From Aquibacillus saliphilus (GTDB lineage: Bacteria > Bacillota > Bacilli > Bacillales > Amphibacillaceae): a stretch of 40,045 bases of DNA. Shown here piece after piece: positions 16,974 through 26,562 of this stretch. The stretch covers positions 1 through 40,045 of the forward strand of contig NZ_JAIZAP010000028.1 of the NCBI RefSeq assembly GCF_020404745.1, in the 5' to 3' direction. The translations under genes were made by a program, and so were the position numbers. How positions within the stretch are numbered: the stretch's first letter is position 1; each line of letters opens with the position of its first letter. The notes beneath the pieces are model-generated. The model worked only from the letters and a program-made list of their open reading frames with translations, made no database searches and had not been told where the DNA came from.

Positions 16974-17183
16974 TTTGTATTCACTCCCTAAATGTATTTA
17001 TGGTGTTATCTTATGCATTTATACTAAACTAGGGACATTTCAAAAATGGAAACAAGCTTAAATTATCGTGACTTCAAAGTACTATTAGAGGGGATTTTAT
17101 TTTACTTGTGGTAGCTAAGAGGAATTTATGGCTTATCCTAAATATCCCAACGAACGAATTAAATTGAAAGTACAATTCTTTAA

Positions 17184-17230
17184 TAAAAAAACAACCTTCC
17201 CCAAAATTGATTGAGAAAAGTTGTTTTTTT
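17184..17230 (-). terminator. Terminator of the ribose operon
   Basis: On the minus strand AACAACTTTTCTC and GGGGAAGGTTGTT form an imperfect stem around an A/T loop, followed by TTTTTTT. It lies some 30 bases after the rbsB stop codon. The rest of 16974-17261 shows nothing else. Confidence 0.8.
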
Positions 17231-17261
17231 ATTTTTGTTTACCTTAAACTTCTATAAACTT

Positions 17262-18182
17262 CTATTTAATTAATTCCAGCTCAACCGGAATAAATTTTTC
17301 TACTTCTTCATCATTGTATAGTTTTAAGGCTGCTTCTAACGCTTCTTCCCCTATTAATACGGGTTGTTGCGCTACAGTTCCAGCTAATCTACCATTATCT
17401 ACAGCTGCCACTGCATCATCTGTTGCATCAAAACCAATGATGACAAGATCTTCTCTACCAGCTGCTTCTGCAGCCTCCAGAGCTCCTAATGCCATTTCAT
17501 CATTATGAGCAAATACGCCAGCAATATCTGGGTTACTTTGTAAAATGTTTTCCATTACTGTTAAGCCTTCCGCACGATTAAAGTTAGCTGTCTGAGTTGT
17601 GACAATATCTAAAGCATCATCTGCAACATTATGAAAACCTTCTCCTCGTTCACGTGCTGCCGATGAACCTGGAATTCCTTCTAGTTCTGCCACTTTTGCA
17701 CCCTCACCTACTAAGTCAACCAACTGTTCACCAGCCATTTCTCCACCGAGTACATTATCTGAAGCAACATGGATAGCTACCTCGCCCTCTTCAGCTTCAC
17801 GATCAACCGTTATTACTGGTATCCCAGCTGAGTTTGCCGCTTCAACTGCAGTACCGACCGAAGCTGAGTCTGTTGGATTTATAAGAATAACATCAACACC
17901 TTGTTGAATTAAATCTTCCACATCACTTATTTGTTTTGCAACACCATCTTGTGCATCAACTACCACTAAATCAATGCCCATTTCTTCCGCTTTCGCTTCT
18001 GCACCTTCTTGTAAAGTTACAAAGAATGGATTGTTTAGTGTTGAAATCGAAAAACCAACCGTTAACTTGTCGTCCTCACCAGAATTACTATCATTACCAG
18101 ATTCCACTGGTGATTCAGTCGAACAAGCCGCCATCAAAATAACTGCGAATGCCAACATTAACATCAATACATGTCTTTTCAT
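17262..18182 (-). CDS. rbsB: Ribose ABC transporter, substrate-binding lipoprotein RbsB
   Basis: Extracellular ribose-binding lipoprotein, 306 residues. The signal peptide MKRHVLMLMLAFAVILMAAC ends in a lipobox whose Cys20 should be lipidated. The mature part is a type I periplasmic-binding fold (VGFSISTLNNPFFVTLQEGA; GVDVILINPTDS; VITVDREAE; GVFAHNDEMALGALEA; VIIGFDATDDAV). It delivers ribose to RbsC/RbsA. I use the ATG at 18182 with GGGG upstream; a TTG directly before it is less likely. Last gene of the operon, 11 bases behind rbsC, closed by a terminator. Confidence 0.95.
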   Translation of the reverse strand: MKRHVLMLMLAFAVILMAACSTESPVESGNDSNSGEDDKLTVGFSISTLNNPFFVTLQEGAEAKAEEMGIDLVVVDAQDGVAKQISDVEDLIQQGVDVILINPTDSASVGTAVEAANSAGIPVITVDREAEEGEVAIHVASDNVLGGEMAGEQLVDLVGEGAKVAELEGIPGSSAARERGEGFHNVADDALDIVTTQTANFNRAEGLTVMENILQSNPDIAGVFAHNDEMALGALEAAEAAGREDLVIIGFDATDDAVAAVDNGRLAGTVAQQPVLIGEEALEAALKLYNDEEVEKFIPVELELIK

Positions 18183-18196
18183 CAAAATCTACCCCT

Positions 18197-19138
18197 TTAC
18201 GCTTTTTTACGGTCTAAAAGAACCGCTAATAGAATGACACTACCTTTTACTACTTGTTGGAAGAATGAACTAACTCCCAATAAGTTGAGGCCATTATTTA
18301 AGACCCCTATGATCAAGGCACCAATTATGGTACCTACAATCCAACCTTTTCCACCTGTTAAACTAGTTCCACCAAGAACTACTGCTGCAATTGCATCCAG
18401 TTCATACATTTGTCCTGCTGTCGGTTGGGCAGAGTTTAATCGAGATGTTAAGATAATTCCTGCAAGCGCCGCCAAAAAACCAGTTAAAGAATATACATAA
18501 ATCTTAATACGAGTAGCGCTTATTCCTGATAATATTGCTGCTTCTTCATTTCCACCAACAGCATAAACCCTTCGACCAAATGTAGTCTTCTTCAATAATA
18601 AATAAAGAATTAGAAATGTTACCATCGTCGTCATTGCGGGAACAGGAATACCAAAGAAATAACCTTTGCCCATCATTTCAAACAAGGTAGATTCACCTAA
18701 ACCTGAAACAGGTCGGCCATCTGTAAACATTAATGTTAAACCACGATATATCGTCATTGTTGCCAATGTCGCAATAAATGGAGCTACTTTTCCTTTTGCG
18801 ATGATAAATCCATTAAAAGCACCCAAAAGTGTTCCTATAATTAAGCCACTTAAAATAGCTATAAGTGGATCAATACCAGATGCCATCATTGTAGCTGTTA
18901 CTGCACCCGAAAATGCTAGTGTCGAACCTACCGACAAGTCAATTCCACCAGTTAAGATAACGAAAGTCATTCCAAAAGCAATTAGTGCGTTTATCGAAAC
19001 TTGTCGTAGAACATTTAACAAGTTATCTATTGTTAAGAAACTAGGATTCAAAATTGTAATAATGGTGACAATCAATAATAAACCGATAAAAGGTCCCAAC
19101 ATACCTAATAATGAAGTAAGACGCTTATTTCCGAACAT
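18197..19138 (-). CDS. rbsC: Ribose ABC transporter permease RbsC
   Basis: Membrane channel of the ribose importer, 313 residues with about 8-10 hydrophobic segments. Family stretches are [54 protein letters not shown] and [20 protein letters not shown], typical of the RbsC/AraH branched permeases. The ATG at 19138 follows GGGAGGAG by 6 bases; an upstream in-frame start at 19159 lies deeper inside rbsA. The coding region overlaps the end of rbsA by 14 bases, so the two are translationally linked. Confidence 0.95.
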   Translation of the reverse strand: MFGNKRLTSLLGMLGPFIGLLLIVTIITILNPSFLTIDNLLNVLRQVSINALIAFGMTFVILTGGIDLSVGSTLAFSGAVTATMMASGIDPLIAILSGLIIGTLLGAFNGFIIAKGKVAPFIATLATMTIYRGLTLMFTDGRPVSGLGESTLFEMMGKGYFFGIPVPAMTTMVTFLILYLLLKKTTFGRRVYAVGGNEEAAILSGISATRIKIYVYSLTGFLAALAGIILTSRLNSAQPTAGQMYELDAIAAVVLGGTSLTGGKGWIVGTIIGALIIGVLNNGLNLLGVSSFFQQVVKGSVILLAVLLDRKKA

Positions 19139-20621
19139 GTTTATCTCCTCCCGTAGCAAAGTGCATAATTCTTTCCTCTGAAAATTCGTGTTTATCTAGT
19201 GTTGTCATGAGTTTACCTTCGCACATAACTGCAACCCTAGTGCTCATCCCTATAATTTCTGGTAATTCAGATGAGACCATAATAATTGCCACCCCTTGAT
19301 CCGCTAAATCGTTCATTATAGAATAAATCTCTTTTTTTGCACCAACATCTACGCCGCGAGTCGGTTCATCTAAAATTAAAACCTTTGGTCTCATACCAAG
19401 CCACTTACCAATGACAACCTTTTGTTGATTTCCACCGCTTAACGATTTTGCTTTTTGCTCTGAACCGGAAGATCGAATACTTAATCTACTGACCATTTCT
19501 TTATATAAGGAAAGCTCATTCCCATGAACCATCCAGCCTTTGTTTGATAACGTTGTAAGGTTAGACATATTAAGATTATCCCTAATTGAAAAATCAATAA
19601 CTAATCCTTTCGATTTCCGATCCTCTGATACAAAGGCAATTCCTTGTTCGATTGCATCTTGTGGATTTTTTAATTTCAAAGGCTTCCCGTCAATTAAAAT
19701 TTTTCCTTGATCTTCATTACGATAACCGAATATGGTTTCCACCAACTCTGAGCGTCCTGCTCCCATTAAACCAGAAATCCCAAGAATCTCTCCTGCTTTT
19801 ACTTCTAAGGAAACATCTTTAAACTCGTCTTTTCTTGTTAAACCTTCGACCGCCAATTTCACATTACCAATTTTTGATTTTCGAATCGGAAAACGTTCAC
19901 CCAATTGTCGTCCTACCATCATGCTTACAATTTCATCAAAATCTGTTTCCTTTATTACCTTAGTGCCAATACTTTCGCCATCACGAAGGACAGTAATTCG
20001 ATCACAAATCGAAAAAATCTCTTCCATTCGATGCGAAATATAAATTAATGAAACACCTTGTTCTTTTAATTTTCGTATGGTAGTAAATAATGTATCAATC
20101 TCACGATCCGTTAAAGCGGCTGTTGGTTCATCCATAACAATTACTTTCGCATTAGTCATCAACGATTTTGCAATTTCTATGATCTGTTGTTTACCTACTG
20201 AGAGATGTTTTGCTAGAGTTGTCGGCTTCACATTAAGTCCTAATTGTTCTAATTGTTCCGCTGCCATTCGATTCATTTCTTTTGTTTTCATCCATCCGAG
20301 ATTTTTAACTGTTTTTTCATTTCCTAAGAAAAGATTTTCAGCTATTGTGAGTTCTGGAAGAATATTTAATTCTTGATGAATAACTGCAATCCCATCTTTC
20401 TCTGCTTGCTTTGGATGCTTATAAACAACTTCTCGTCCAGCAACAGTAATAGTGCCCTCATCACGCATGTGAATCCCGGAGAGAATTTTCATCAACGTTG
20501 ATTTCCCAGCACCATTTTCACCCATCAAGGCATGGACTTCACCTTTTTTTAGTGTGAAATCAACCTTTTTTAATACATGAACTCCACTGAAACTTTTGTC
20601 GATTCCTCTCATTTCAATCAT
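19125..20621 (-). CDS. rbsA: Ribose ABC transporter ATPase RbsA
   Basis: Cytoplasmic ATPase of 498 residues with two fused nucleotide-binding domains. Domain 1 has Walker [10 protein letters not shown] near residue 35, signature LSVGKQQ and Walker [14 protein letters not shown]. Domain 2 has the degenerate loop [18 protein letters not shown], signature [12 protein letters not shown] and Walker [14 protein letters not shown], as in all sugar importers of this class. It powers ribose uptake with RbsC and RbsB. GGAGG lies 9 bases before the ATG; 17 bases separate it from rbsD. Confidence 0.96.
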   Translation of the reverse strand: MIEMRGIDKSFSGVHVLKKVDFTLKKGEVHALMGENGAGKSTLMKILSGIHMRDEGTITVAGREVVYKHPKQAEKDGIAVIHQELNILPELTIAENLFLGNEKTVKNLGWMKTKEMNRMAAEQLEQLGLNVKPTTLAKHLSVGKQQIIEIAKSLMTNAKVIVMDEPTAALTDREIDTLFTTIRKLKEQGVSLIYISHRMEEIFSICDRITVLRDGESIGTKVIKETDFDEIVSMMVGRQLGERFPIRKSKIGNVKLAVEGLTRKDEFKDVSLEVKAGEILGISGLMGAGRSELVETIFGYRNEDQGKILIDGKPLKLKNPQDAIEQGIAFVSEDRKSKGLVIDFSIRDNLNMSNLTTLSNKGWMVHGNELSLYKEMVSRLSIRSSGSEQKAKSLSGGNQQKVVIGKWLGMRPKVLILDEPTRGVDVGAKKEIYSIMNDLADQGVAIIMVSSELPEIIGMSTRVAVMCEGKLMTTLDKHEFSEERIMHFATGGDKHVRK

Positions 20622-20638
20622 CCTCTGAAACCTCCTTC

Positions 20639-21028
20639 CTAAAAAATTACTCCAGCTTGTAAAATCACATTGGCATACGGCGTGTTTTCTCCTGTTCGAA
20701 TAATAGCTTTAGCGTCATAGGTCGTTTCTTTCAGAATTTCATGCGAGACATACGTTATCGGAATCCCTACTTGATTCATTTCATTAAATAACGATTGATT
20801 AGCTGTTTCTATCTCCTTTGCCAAGGTTAATTTCTCAACTTCCATATCTTGCAGAATCATTTCAAGTATTTCAACAAATGACGGCTTCCCTAGTTTTACT
20901 GAAAGATCTATACATTTTACGCCATTCGGAATAGGTAAACCACAATCCGCAATCACAATTTGATCTGTATGTCCAAGCATTGATAAAGCTGTTGATATGT
21001 CCCGGTTTAATACCCCGTGTTTTTTCAT
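20639..21028 (-). CDS. rbsD: D-ribose pyranase RbsD
   Basis: Catalyses interconversion of the beta-pyran and beta-furan forms of D-ribose, supplying the furanose for RbsK. The 129-residue protein has the family N-terminus [20 protein letters not shown] with the catalytic His20, then [20 protein letters not shown], and the C-terminal [19 protein letters not shown]. The start ATG overlaps the rbsK stop (ATGA). Confidence 0.97.
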   Translation of the reverse strand: MKKHGVLNRDISTALSMLGHTDQIVIADCGLPIPNGVKCIDLSVKLGKPSFVEILEMILQDMEVEKLTLAKEIETANQSLFNEMNQVGIPITYVSHEILKETTYDAKAIIRTGENTPYANVILQAGVIF

Positions 21029-21912
21029 TCAGCCTGCTTCCTTTCAAGTAAAAAATTCTCAACGGATGCTGCATCAGGCATACCACCCTGTGCGCCAAAA
21101 TGGAGAACGGATAACGCTGCAGCTGCATTGGCATATCTGATTGCTTGCTCCATTTCTTCTCTTTTTGCTAATGCTACTGCTAGAGCCCCATTAAAAGTAT
21201 CTCCTGCCCCTGTTGTATCTACTGGACTAACAGGAAATCCTGGTACAATTACTTCCTTTTGATCTAGTTTATATCGCACTCCAGCCTCGCCTAATGTCAC
21301 GATCATTTTATCTTCGTACCCTGTTATATTTTGAGTTATCTCAAGCGCTTCTGTTTCGTTTGGTGTGACAAATGTAACCATGTCTAACAGTGAATCGGAA
21401 AGCAGCTGTGCAGGTGCAGGATTTAAAATGACCGGAATCCCTTCCTGATTGCAGTAACCGGTTACATATTCAATAGTCTGAAGCGGTATCTCTAATTGAA
21501 GCAAAACAATGTCACTTTGTTTTATAATCGATCTATATCGCGCTACATATTCTGGTGTGACGTGGTTATTTGCCCCTGGAGTAACCATAATTCTGTTATC
21601 TTGTTCAGCTAGTAAAATAGTAGCTACACCAGAGCTTTCATCTGTAACCGGTTCCACACCAGTTACGATAACTCCTTCTTTTATTAGTTGTTCTCTTAAT
21701 ATGTCACCAAAAGGATCGTCTCCAACACGTCCAATTAAATTAACATCTGCTCCTAGATGAGCTGCGGCAACCGCTTGGTTGGCACCTTTACCACCAGGAA
21801 CCATATTAAAACCGTCCCCTATAAGGGTCTCACCTTTTCCTGGGATCCGGCTAGTTGCGGTAACCATATCCATATTAATACTTCCAATCACTGTAACTTT
21901 AGGTTTTTGCAA
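21025..21912 (-). CDS. rbsK: Ribokinase RbsK
   Basis: ATP-dependent phosphorylation of ribose to ribose 5-phosphate. PfkB-family kinase of 295 residues: N-terminal GSINMDMV, the sugar-site motif [20 protein letters not shown], and near the C-terminus the anion-hole and catalytic motif [19 protein letters not shown] with the catalytic Asp. I prefer the TTG at 21912, which has GGAG 8 bases upstream and gives the usual family length; an ATG at 21936 lies further inside rbsR. Thus rbsK overlaps the end of rbsR by 14 bases. Two GTAACCGGTT-type palindromes occur inside the gene (21454-21465 and 21643-21656). Confidence 0.95.
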   Translation of the reverse strand: MQKPKVTVIGSINMDMVTATSRIPGKGETLIGDGFNMVPGGKGANQAVAAAHLGADVNLIGRVGDDPFGDILREQLIKEGVIVTGVEPVTDESSGVATILLAEQDNRIMVTPGANNHVTPEYVARYRSIIKQSDIVLLQLEIPLQTIEYVTGYCNQEGIPVILNPAPAQLLSDSLLDMVTFVTPNETEALEITQNITGYEDKMIVTLGEAGVRYKLDQKEVIVPGFPVSPVDTTGAGDTFNGALAVALAKREEMEQAIRYANAAAALSVLHFGAQGGMPDAASVENFLLERKQAE

Positions 21913-22891
21913 AGCTATCACTCCTCGTTGTTTCACCTAACGTTATTTTTGTTTCTAATTCATACTTCATTATATCTAATGGTTGTTTTTCAATCTGTTT
22001 TATTAGGAGTCTTGCTGCTATTGTTCCCATCTTGTAAATTGGCTGTGTTACAGTTGTTAACGATGGAATCAGCATCTCTCCTAGTGGTATTCCATCAAAA
22101 CCAATAAGTTGCACATCTTCTGGTATTCTTTTACCTAGCTGTTTGGTTGCTTTCATAACACCTGCAGCCATCACATCGCTACTAGCAAAAATTCCATCTA
22201 TAGTTGGATACCTATCAAACAATTCTTGCGTTACTTGTTTTGAACTTTTAATATTGAATTCTGCTTCAACTACTACGTGCGCTATACCTCGGTCTTCCAC
22301 AACTTCCTTAAATCCCAAATAGCGGTCATCCGCGGTCTTAACCTGATAAGGTCCACGAATATGCGCAATAAATCGACTACCTTTGGAAATTAACAACTCT
22401 GTCGCTTCTTTTGCACCTTCAAAGTTTTTTGAAACAACTGTAGGTGTAGATTGATTATTTGAGCGGTCTAACATTACCAAAGGGATATTAAGATCATGAT
22501 AGTCTTCCATCGTCAACTGATTTGTCGCCAATATTAAACCATCTACGTATTTTTGTTTTAATGCATCAATATAATGACGTTCTTTATCACTATCATCATC
22601 CGTGTTGCAGATTACTACTGTATAGCCATAGGTTAATGCAACATCCTCGACTGCCCTCGCTAGCTCAGGAAAAAAAGGATTTGAAATATCTGGTATTAAT
22701 AAGCCAATCATTTTGGATGTTTTGTGATAAAGTGACCGCGCTACAGAATTTGGTTTATAATTAAGATCTTTAATTGCTTTAAGCACTGCCTCTTCTGCCT
22801 CTTTACTCACATACCCATTTTTATTCATAACTCTAGATACTGTAGCAACTGAAACTTCAGCACACTTTGCAACATCTCGAATAGTTGTCAT
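21899..22891 (-). CDS. rbsR: Ribose operon repressor RbsR (LacI family)
   Basis: LacI/GalR repressor of 330 residues and first gene of the operon. The DNA-binding domain is residues 2-55: TTIRDVAKCAEVSVATVSRV, then MNKNGYVSKEAEEAVLKAIK with the hinge helix KPNSVARSL. The remainder is a periplasmic-binding-like sensor domain with the usual LIPDISNPFFPELA and SSDVMAAGVMKATKQLGKRI patterns. It is expected to bind the palindrome at 22908-22921, just upstream of its own start, and to release it when ribose or a phosphorylated derivative is present; CcpA may use the same site. Confidence 0.93.
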   Translation of the reverse strand: MTTIRDVAKCAEVSVATVSRVMNKNGYVSKEAEEAVLKAIKDLNYKPNSVARSLYHKTSKMIGLLIPDISNPFFPELARAVEDVALTYGYTVVICNTDDDSDKERHYIDALKQKYVDGLILATNQLTMEDYHDLNIPLVMLDRSNNQSTPTVVSKNFEGAKEATELLISKGSRFIAHIRGPYQVKTADDRYLGFKEVVEDRGIAHVVVEAEFNIKSSKQVTQELFDRYPTIDGIFASSDVMAAGVMKATKQLGKRIPEDVQLIGFDGIPLGEMLIPSLTTVTQPIYKMGTIAARLLIKQIEKQPLDIMKYELETKITLGETTRSDSFAKT

Positions 22892-22907
22892 CTTATCACG
22901 CCTCTTC

Positions 22908-22921
22908 TGTAACCGGTTACA
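22908..22921. promoter_or_regulatory. cre/RbsR-type operator of the ribose operon
   Basis: TGTAACCGGTTACA is a perfect 14-bp palindrome that fits the cre consensus TGWAANCGNTNWCA at all positions. It covers the predicted transcription start (about 22918), so binding of RbsR or CcpA would block initiation. Confidence 0.88.
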
Positions 22922-22924
22922 GAT

Positions 22925-22953
22925 AATATAATATAAAACTATTAAACTGTCAA
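22925..22953 (-). promoter_or_regulatory. Sigma-A promoter of the ribose operon
   Basis: On the minus strand TTGACA (22953-22948), a 17-base spacer and TATATT (22930-22925). A perfect -35 with optimal spacing directly before the operator. Confidence 0.8.
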
Positions 22954-22997
22954 TATCTATATATAAATTTACAAATACTACAAGTTAATATACGTCA

Positions 22998-23022
22998 GGG
23001 GGGAAACAGGTACCTTGTCCCA
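22998..23022. repeat. REP-like imperfect palindrome
   Basis: GGGGGAAACAGGTACCTTGTCCC is an imperfect inverted repeat centred on AGGTACCT. Closely related GGGACAAGGTACCTGTCCC-type sequences are, from memory, scattered in Bacillaceae genomes and sometimes linked to REP-associated transposases; no transposase is here. Confidence 0.4.
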
Positions 23023-23157
23023 CATTTGAGGCTAACGAAGATGATTTTATACATTATACTAAGTCAAATAGGGACAAAAATGCCCCTATATTTGCCCCAT
23101 TTATTTATATCAAGATTAGCAAATAGCAACGAAACAGATCTAAATGCAAAAAATGCG

Positions 23158-23180
23158 CCTTTATTTATGGTATAGTTCAC
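23158..23180. repeat. Possible left attachment-like copy of the rlmH 3' end
   Basis: Read on the minus strand, GTGAACTATACCATAAATAAAG matches the last codons of rlmH and the following bases (27298-27320) at 18 of 23 positions, in the same orientation. In one frame it spells GELYHK-stop against NEPYHK-stop in RlmH. Confidence 0.35.
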
Positions 23181-23231
23181 CGCACTTGTCATACCGGTAG
23201 TTTCATTAAACAGTTTCACTTGGTATCAATA

Positions 23232-24425
23232 CTATGAAAGGATTCGTTTTATAACTTTGCTTAGTTTCCTAATTCCTTCTACTATCTCTTTTTTGTCAGC
23301 GTAACTAAATGATAGACGAAGGTATTCCGCTCCATCCTGTTGATTTAAGAAAAAATGTTTACCCGGGATATAGGAGACACCTTCATCGAGAGCTTGAGTT
23401 AAAAGTTCCGACGTATCAATACCAACAATTTTGACCCACACAAAGTAACCACCTTCTGGCACATACCAAGAGACCGATTTGGGCATGTATTGTTCCAATG
23501 CCGAAAGTAAGACGGTACACTTATTTTGATACGTTTCTCTTAAGTTTTTTAACCTTTTCTCTAAGTCAGTTCTTTCTAAAAATGTAGCTATTGTTGCTTG
23601 GGCAAATGGATGGTCTAAATCCTTTTTAAACCAAGCCAAAGCGGTAATAAATTCGCTTGTTGCAGTTATCCACCCGATTCGCATTCCCGGTGCTACTACC
23701 TTGGATAAAGAACCAAGATGTAGAACACGTCCTTCGTTGTCCATTGCTTTTAACGGGACTGAGTGTGTTTGAAAGTATAATTCTCCATAAGCATCGTCTT
23801 CTAAAATAAGAAAATCATACTTGGCAGCAAGTTCCAACACATGTTTCCGACGGTCCATTGTCATTGTTGTACCTGTTGGATTTTGAAAAGTTGGGATGGT
23901 ATATAAAATACGAGGAAGCGGGAATCCTTTTCTTTTCCTTTCCGCTAGAATCTCTTCTAATTTATTTGTCTGCATTCCGTGCTCATCCACTGGAATACTA
24001 ATAAAATGCTTCGTATAGTTTTGGAATACTTCTAACGCTTCCATATACGTTGGTGATTCTACGGCAACGACTGTTTTATTATCGATTAAAATTCGGGCAA
24101 TTAAATCGATCCCTTGACATGCACCGGATGTAATTAAGAGTTCTTCTTCTGAAACACGGATACCACGTTGTAACAACCTCGCTTTAATCTGCTCCTTTAG
24201 CTTTGCCATTCTAGGACTTCCAATATAATGCAACGGTAAATCCTTCTCTTCTTCAAGCAGACGGATAACTGCTGCTTGAAGCTGCTCAACTGGGATAAGA
24301 TTAGGTGCCGGGAATCCAGAACTTAAACGTATACAACCATCTGGAAGTGTTGGCATCCATTCACCCGGTGGGTCATTCTTAAGGGCGGCTTTCGTGTTTT
24401 CTGAAAAAAAAGAATCAATATTCAT
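23232..24425 (-). CDS. PLP-dependent aminotransferase (2-aminoadipate/MocR-domain type)
   Basis: A 397-residue aminotransferase of the group that includes LysN/2-aminoadipate transaminases and the catalytic half of MocR regulators; it has no N-terminal wHTH domain. Visible sites: GSPRMAKLKEQIKARL, TSGACQGIDLIARILI, YTIPTFQNPTGTTM, the cofactor contact LEDDAYGELYF, the PLP lysine in LGSLSKVVAPGMRIGW, and the C-terminal LRLSFSYA arginine. Substrate unknown. I chose the ATG at 24425, with AAAGGTGA 9 bases before it; an ATG three codons earlier is too close to that site. It follows the YjiH-type transporter gene but a terminator hairpin lies between them. Confidence 0.85.
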   Translation of the reverse strand: MNIDSFFSENTKAALKNDPPGEWMPTLPDGCIRLSSGFPAPNLIPVEQLQAAVIRLLEEEKDLPLHYIGSPRMAKLKEQIKARLLQRGIRVSEEELLITSGACQGIDLIARILIDNKTVVAVESPTYMEALEVFQNYTKHFISIPVDEHGMQTNKLEEILAERKRKGFPLPRILYTIPTFQNPTGTTMTMDRRKHVLELAAKYDFLILEDDAYGELYFQTHSVPLKAMDNEGRVLHLGSLSKVVAPGMRIGWITATSEFITALAWFKKDLDHPFAQATIATFLERTDLEKRLKNLRETYQNKCTVLLSALEQYMPKSVSWYVPEGGYFVWVKIVGIDTSELLTQALDEGVSYIPGKHFFLNQQDGAEYLRLSFSYADKKEIVEGIRKLSKVIKRILS

Positions 24426-24482
24426 TTTTATCATTCACCTTTCCATTAAATCTTACTGTTCTATTTCTATTAAAATAAAAAT

Positions 24483-24512
24483 AGAAAGCATTGGTGGATA
24501 CCAATGCTTTTT
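24483..24512 (-). terminator. Terminator of the YjiH-type gene
   Basis: AAAGCATTGGT and ACCAATGCTTT are perfect 11-bp arms around a 4-base loop; on the minus strand a T-rich tract follows. It separates the transporter from the aminotransferase. Confidence 0.75.
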
Positions 24513-24581
24513 GGTCTTATTTAAAGTTTTGTTTTGAACTTCAAAGTTACCATCTCTAATTGACTTTTACTATATTAGATT

Positions 24582-25970
24582 TCAAAAAAATAGTAGATGT
24601 GCCATTAATGCTGCAACTGGTAACGTAACGATTGTTCTTTGTAGAAATATAATAAATAATTGCGCAAATGAAACTGGAATCTTTGATTTTATTAATAGAA
24701 TACCAATTTCAGACATGTATATTAACTGTGATAGGGACATTACACCTATAACAAAACGTGTAAGTTCTGACTCAATGCCACTTCCAATTACAGCCGGTAA
24801 AAACATATCTGCAAAACCAACAAGCATAGCAGGTGCAGCAGCTTGAGCCTCTGGGATTTGCAGTAACTGAAGTAATGGGACGAAAGGATATGATAAGTAA
24901 TTAAATATAGGAGTAAACTCCGCAATAACAAGTGCTACCGTACCTAACGCCATCACCAGTGGTATTAAAACGAACCAAATATCGATTACATTCTGCACCC
25001 CGCTTTTTATAACACTCGGATAACTCTTAACTTGGTCTGCTTTCTCAACAGCCTTTTTAACTCCCCACTTGAAACTAGATACCCCTTCTGGCACAACTTC
25101 ATCTATTTGTTTCCCTACCGGCTCGTAATACGTATTTTTCTTAGACGAAAGAGGCGGGATCCTTGGACAAATAATAGCAGCAATTACTCCTGTTACAATT
25201 ACGGTAAAATAAAACTGGATAAACATATGGTCAATACTTAAAAACCTTGCAATAACAAGACTAAAGGCAATCGAAGCAATAGAAAAGTTCGTTGCAACAA
25301 CAGATGCTTCACGTTTTGTATAGTAACCAGCTTCATATTGCTGTGTCGTTAATAATACCCCCACTGTTCCACTCCCCATCCATGATGCTAATGCATCAAC
25401 AGATGAACGACCAGGTAGTTTAAATAAAGGAAACATTACTTTACGTACCAATGTTCCAATAAAATCCATTAACCCAAATTGAAGTAATAGAGGCATAAAT
25501 AAACAAGCAAATAAAAACCAAACCATTAACACGGGAATTAAATCATATAATACTACCCCGCCCGTAATGCTCGACCAAATAAACTCAGGACCTATTTGAT
25601 TCAATGTAAAAACAGCAAATAATGCACCTATACATCTCAATATTAACCAGAATAGCGTGATATCAAATAAACTAGTTAAAAATGCACTCTTTTTAACTAC
25701 TTCTATTGTAGTAAATTTAACTATCAAGCTACCAACGGCAGAAATACAGAGGATAATTGTCATAAATGAAGGAATATAATCAGCTATGGCACCCTGTAAA
25801 CCATCTGCTAAAACCCCTAATCCGATTGTTACTTTTCCATTCACAGAAATAGGGACTAAAAATAGCAAAACCCCAATTAATGAGGGAAGCCAAAAGCCCA
25901 TATACTGTTTTGCTGTAAACTCATTTTTTTTAGTAACTTCTTCTACTTGTTGTAGTTTTCCAATTCCCAT
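24582..25970 (-). CDS. YjiH-type nucleoside-recognition (Gate) domain membrane protein
   Basis: A 462-residue polytopic membrane protein with about 10-12 hydrophobic segments after a hydrophilic N-terminus of 25 residues. It has the Gate-domain pattern of the YjiH family: SVDALASWMGSGTVGVLLTT, then QQYEAGYYTKREASVVATNF near residue 205, and near the C-terminus AAAPAMLVGFADMFLPAVIG with SELTRFVIGVMSLSQLIYMS. Substrates of the family are not established; nucleosides or organic ions are assumed. GGAG lies 9 bases before the ATG at 25970, which I prefer over a TTG five codons upstream. The adjacent aminotransferase hints at an amino acid or derivative as substrate (inference only). Confidence 0.8.
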   Translation of the reverse strand: MGIGKLQQVEEVTKKNEFTAKQYMGFWLPSLIGVLLFLVPISVNGKVTIGLGVLADGLQGAIADYIPSFMTIILCISAVGSLIVKFTTIEVVKKSAFLTSLFDITLFWLILRCIGALFAVFTLNQIGPEFIWSSITGGVVLYDLIPVLMVWFLFACLFMPLLLQFGLMDFIGTLVRKVMFPLFKLPGRSSVDALASWMGSGTVGVLLTTQQYEAGYYTKREASVVATNFSIASIAFSLVIARFLSIDHMFIQFYFTVIVTGVIAAIICPRIPPLSSKKNTYYEPVGKQIDEVVPEGVSSFKWGVKKAVEKADQVKSYPSVIKSGVQNVIDIWFVLIPLVMALGTVALVIAEFTPIFNYLSYPFVPLLQLLQIPEAQAAAPAMLVGFADMFLPAVIGSGIESELTRFVIGVMSLSQLIYMSEIGILLIKSKIPVSFAQLFIIFLQRTIVTLPVAALMAHLLFF

Positions 25971-26562
25971 GTAGACTCTCTCCAACTCTTTTATATTTTT
26001 AAATAGATTTTAATTTTAGTAGTTCGGCTTACTAGACAACTAATAATATATCATTAATACGTATAATTATGCAACAATGCGTTTTAACCTTTTCTTTATG
26101 TAACTCGCATTATTATTACAATAACACAAAACACCCTTTTCTTTTTTACTAACTAGAAAATAGGTTTTTCCAAATAAATATACATAAACAAGAAATTGTT
26201 ATCTCTTTTCAAAAAAAATAGTTGCTTAAAAGACCCATCCCCTGCACACAGTTATTTGTGATATGGTCCCCGTGATGATTTAAGAGGTAAAGAAAGAGCA
26301 TTGTGCAACAACTCTTCAATCAACACAAATTATATCCTCGAGGCTCGGGCCTTAAATATTGATTAATCCATTCAAAGTAAACAAAATGCTACTCATTATT
26401 ATTAGTATTCGAAACCATATAGGAATTAGAAAATGAGCAAAATAATTACCGTGAGTTAAGTCACAACGCGCTATCATCATTAATGATATGATCACCTAGA
26501 AGTAGATTTTTTCCAACTAATATTAAAATTATTTTATTCTTCACATAAAGGAGATTTTATAA
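25971..26562. other. Intergenic stretch of about 590 bases
   Basis: Very A/T-rich and divergent between the YjiH-type gene and the PAS gene. The right end holds the FNR-type promoter listed next. Between 26290 and 26360 a short frame reads VQQLFNQHKLYPRGSGLKY then stop, with no ribosome binding site; not recognised and possibly a relic. No RNA gene or terminator seen. Confidence 0.4.
26450..26492 (+). promoter_or_regulatory. FNR-type box with class II promoter of the PAS gene
   Basis: CGTGAGTTAAGTCACA (26450-26465) fits the Fnr/Crp-type consensus TGTGA-N6-TCACA with one mismatch. TATGAT (26487-26492) is a good -10. A start 7 bases later (26499) places the box centre at exactly -41.5, the standard position of an FNR activator site. 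Confidence 0.6.

Noticed and set aside
17260-22900. Long frames on the plus strand across the ribose operon
   Set aside because: They are antisense to well-recognised rbs genes and lack ribosome binding sites and family features.
26255-26290. Second FNR-type site around TTTGTGATATGG
   Set aside because: The second half-site lacks TCAC; only one arm fits.
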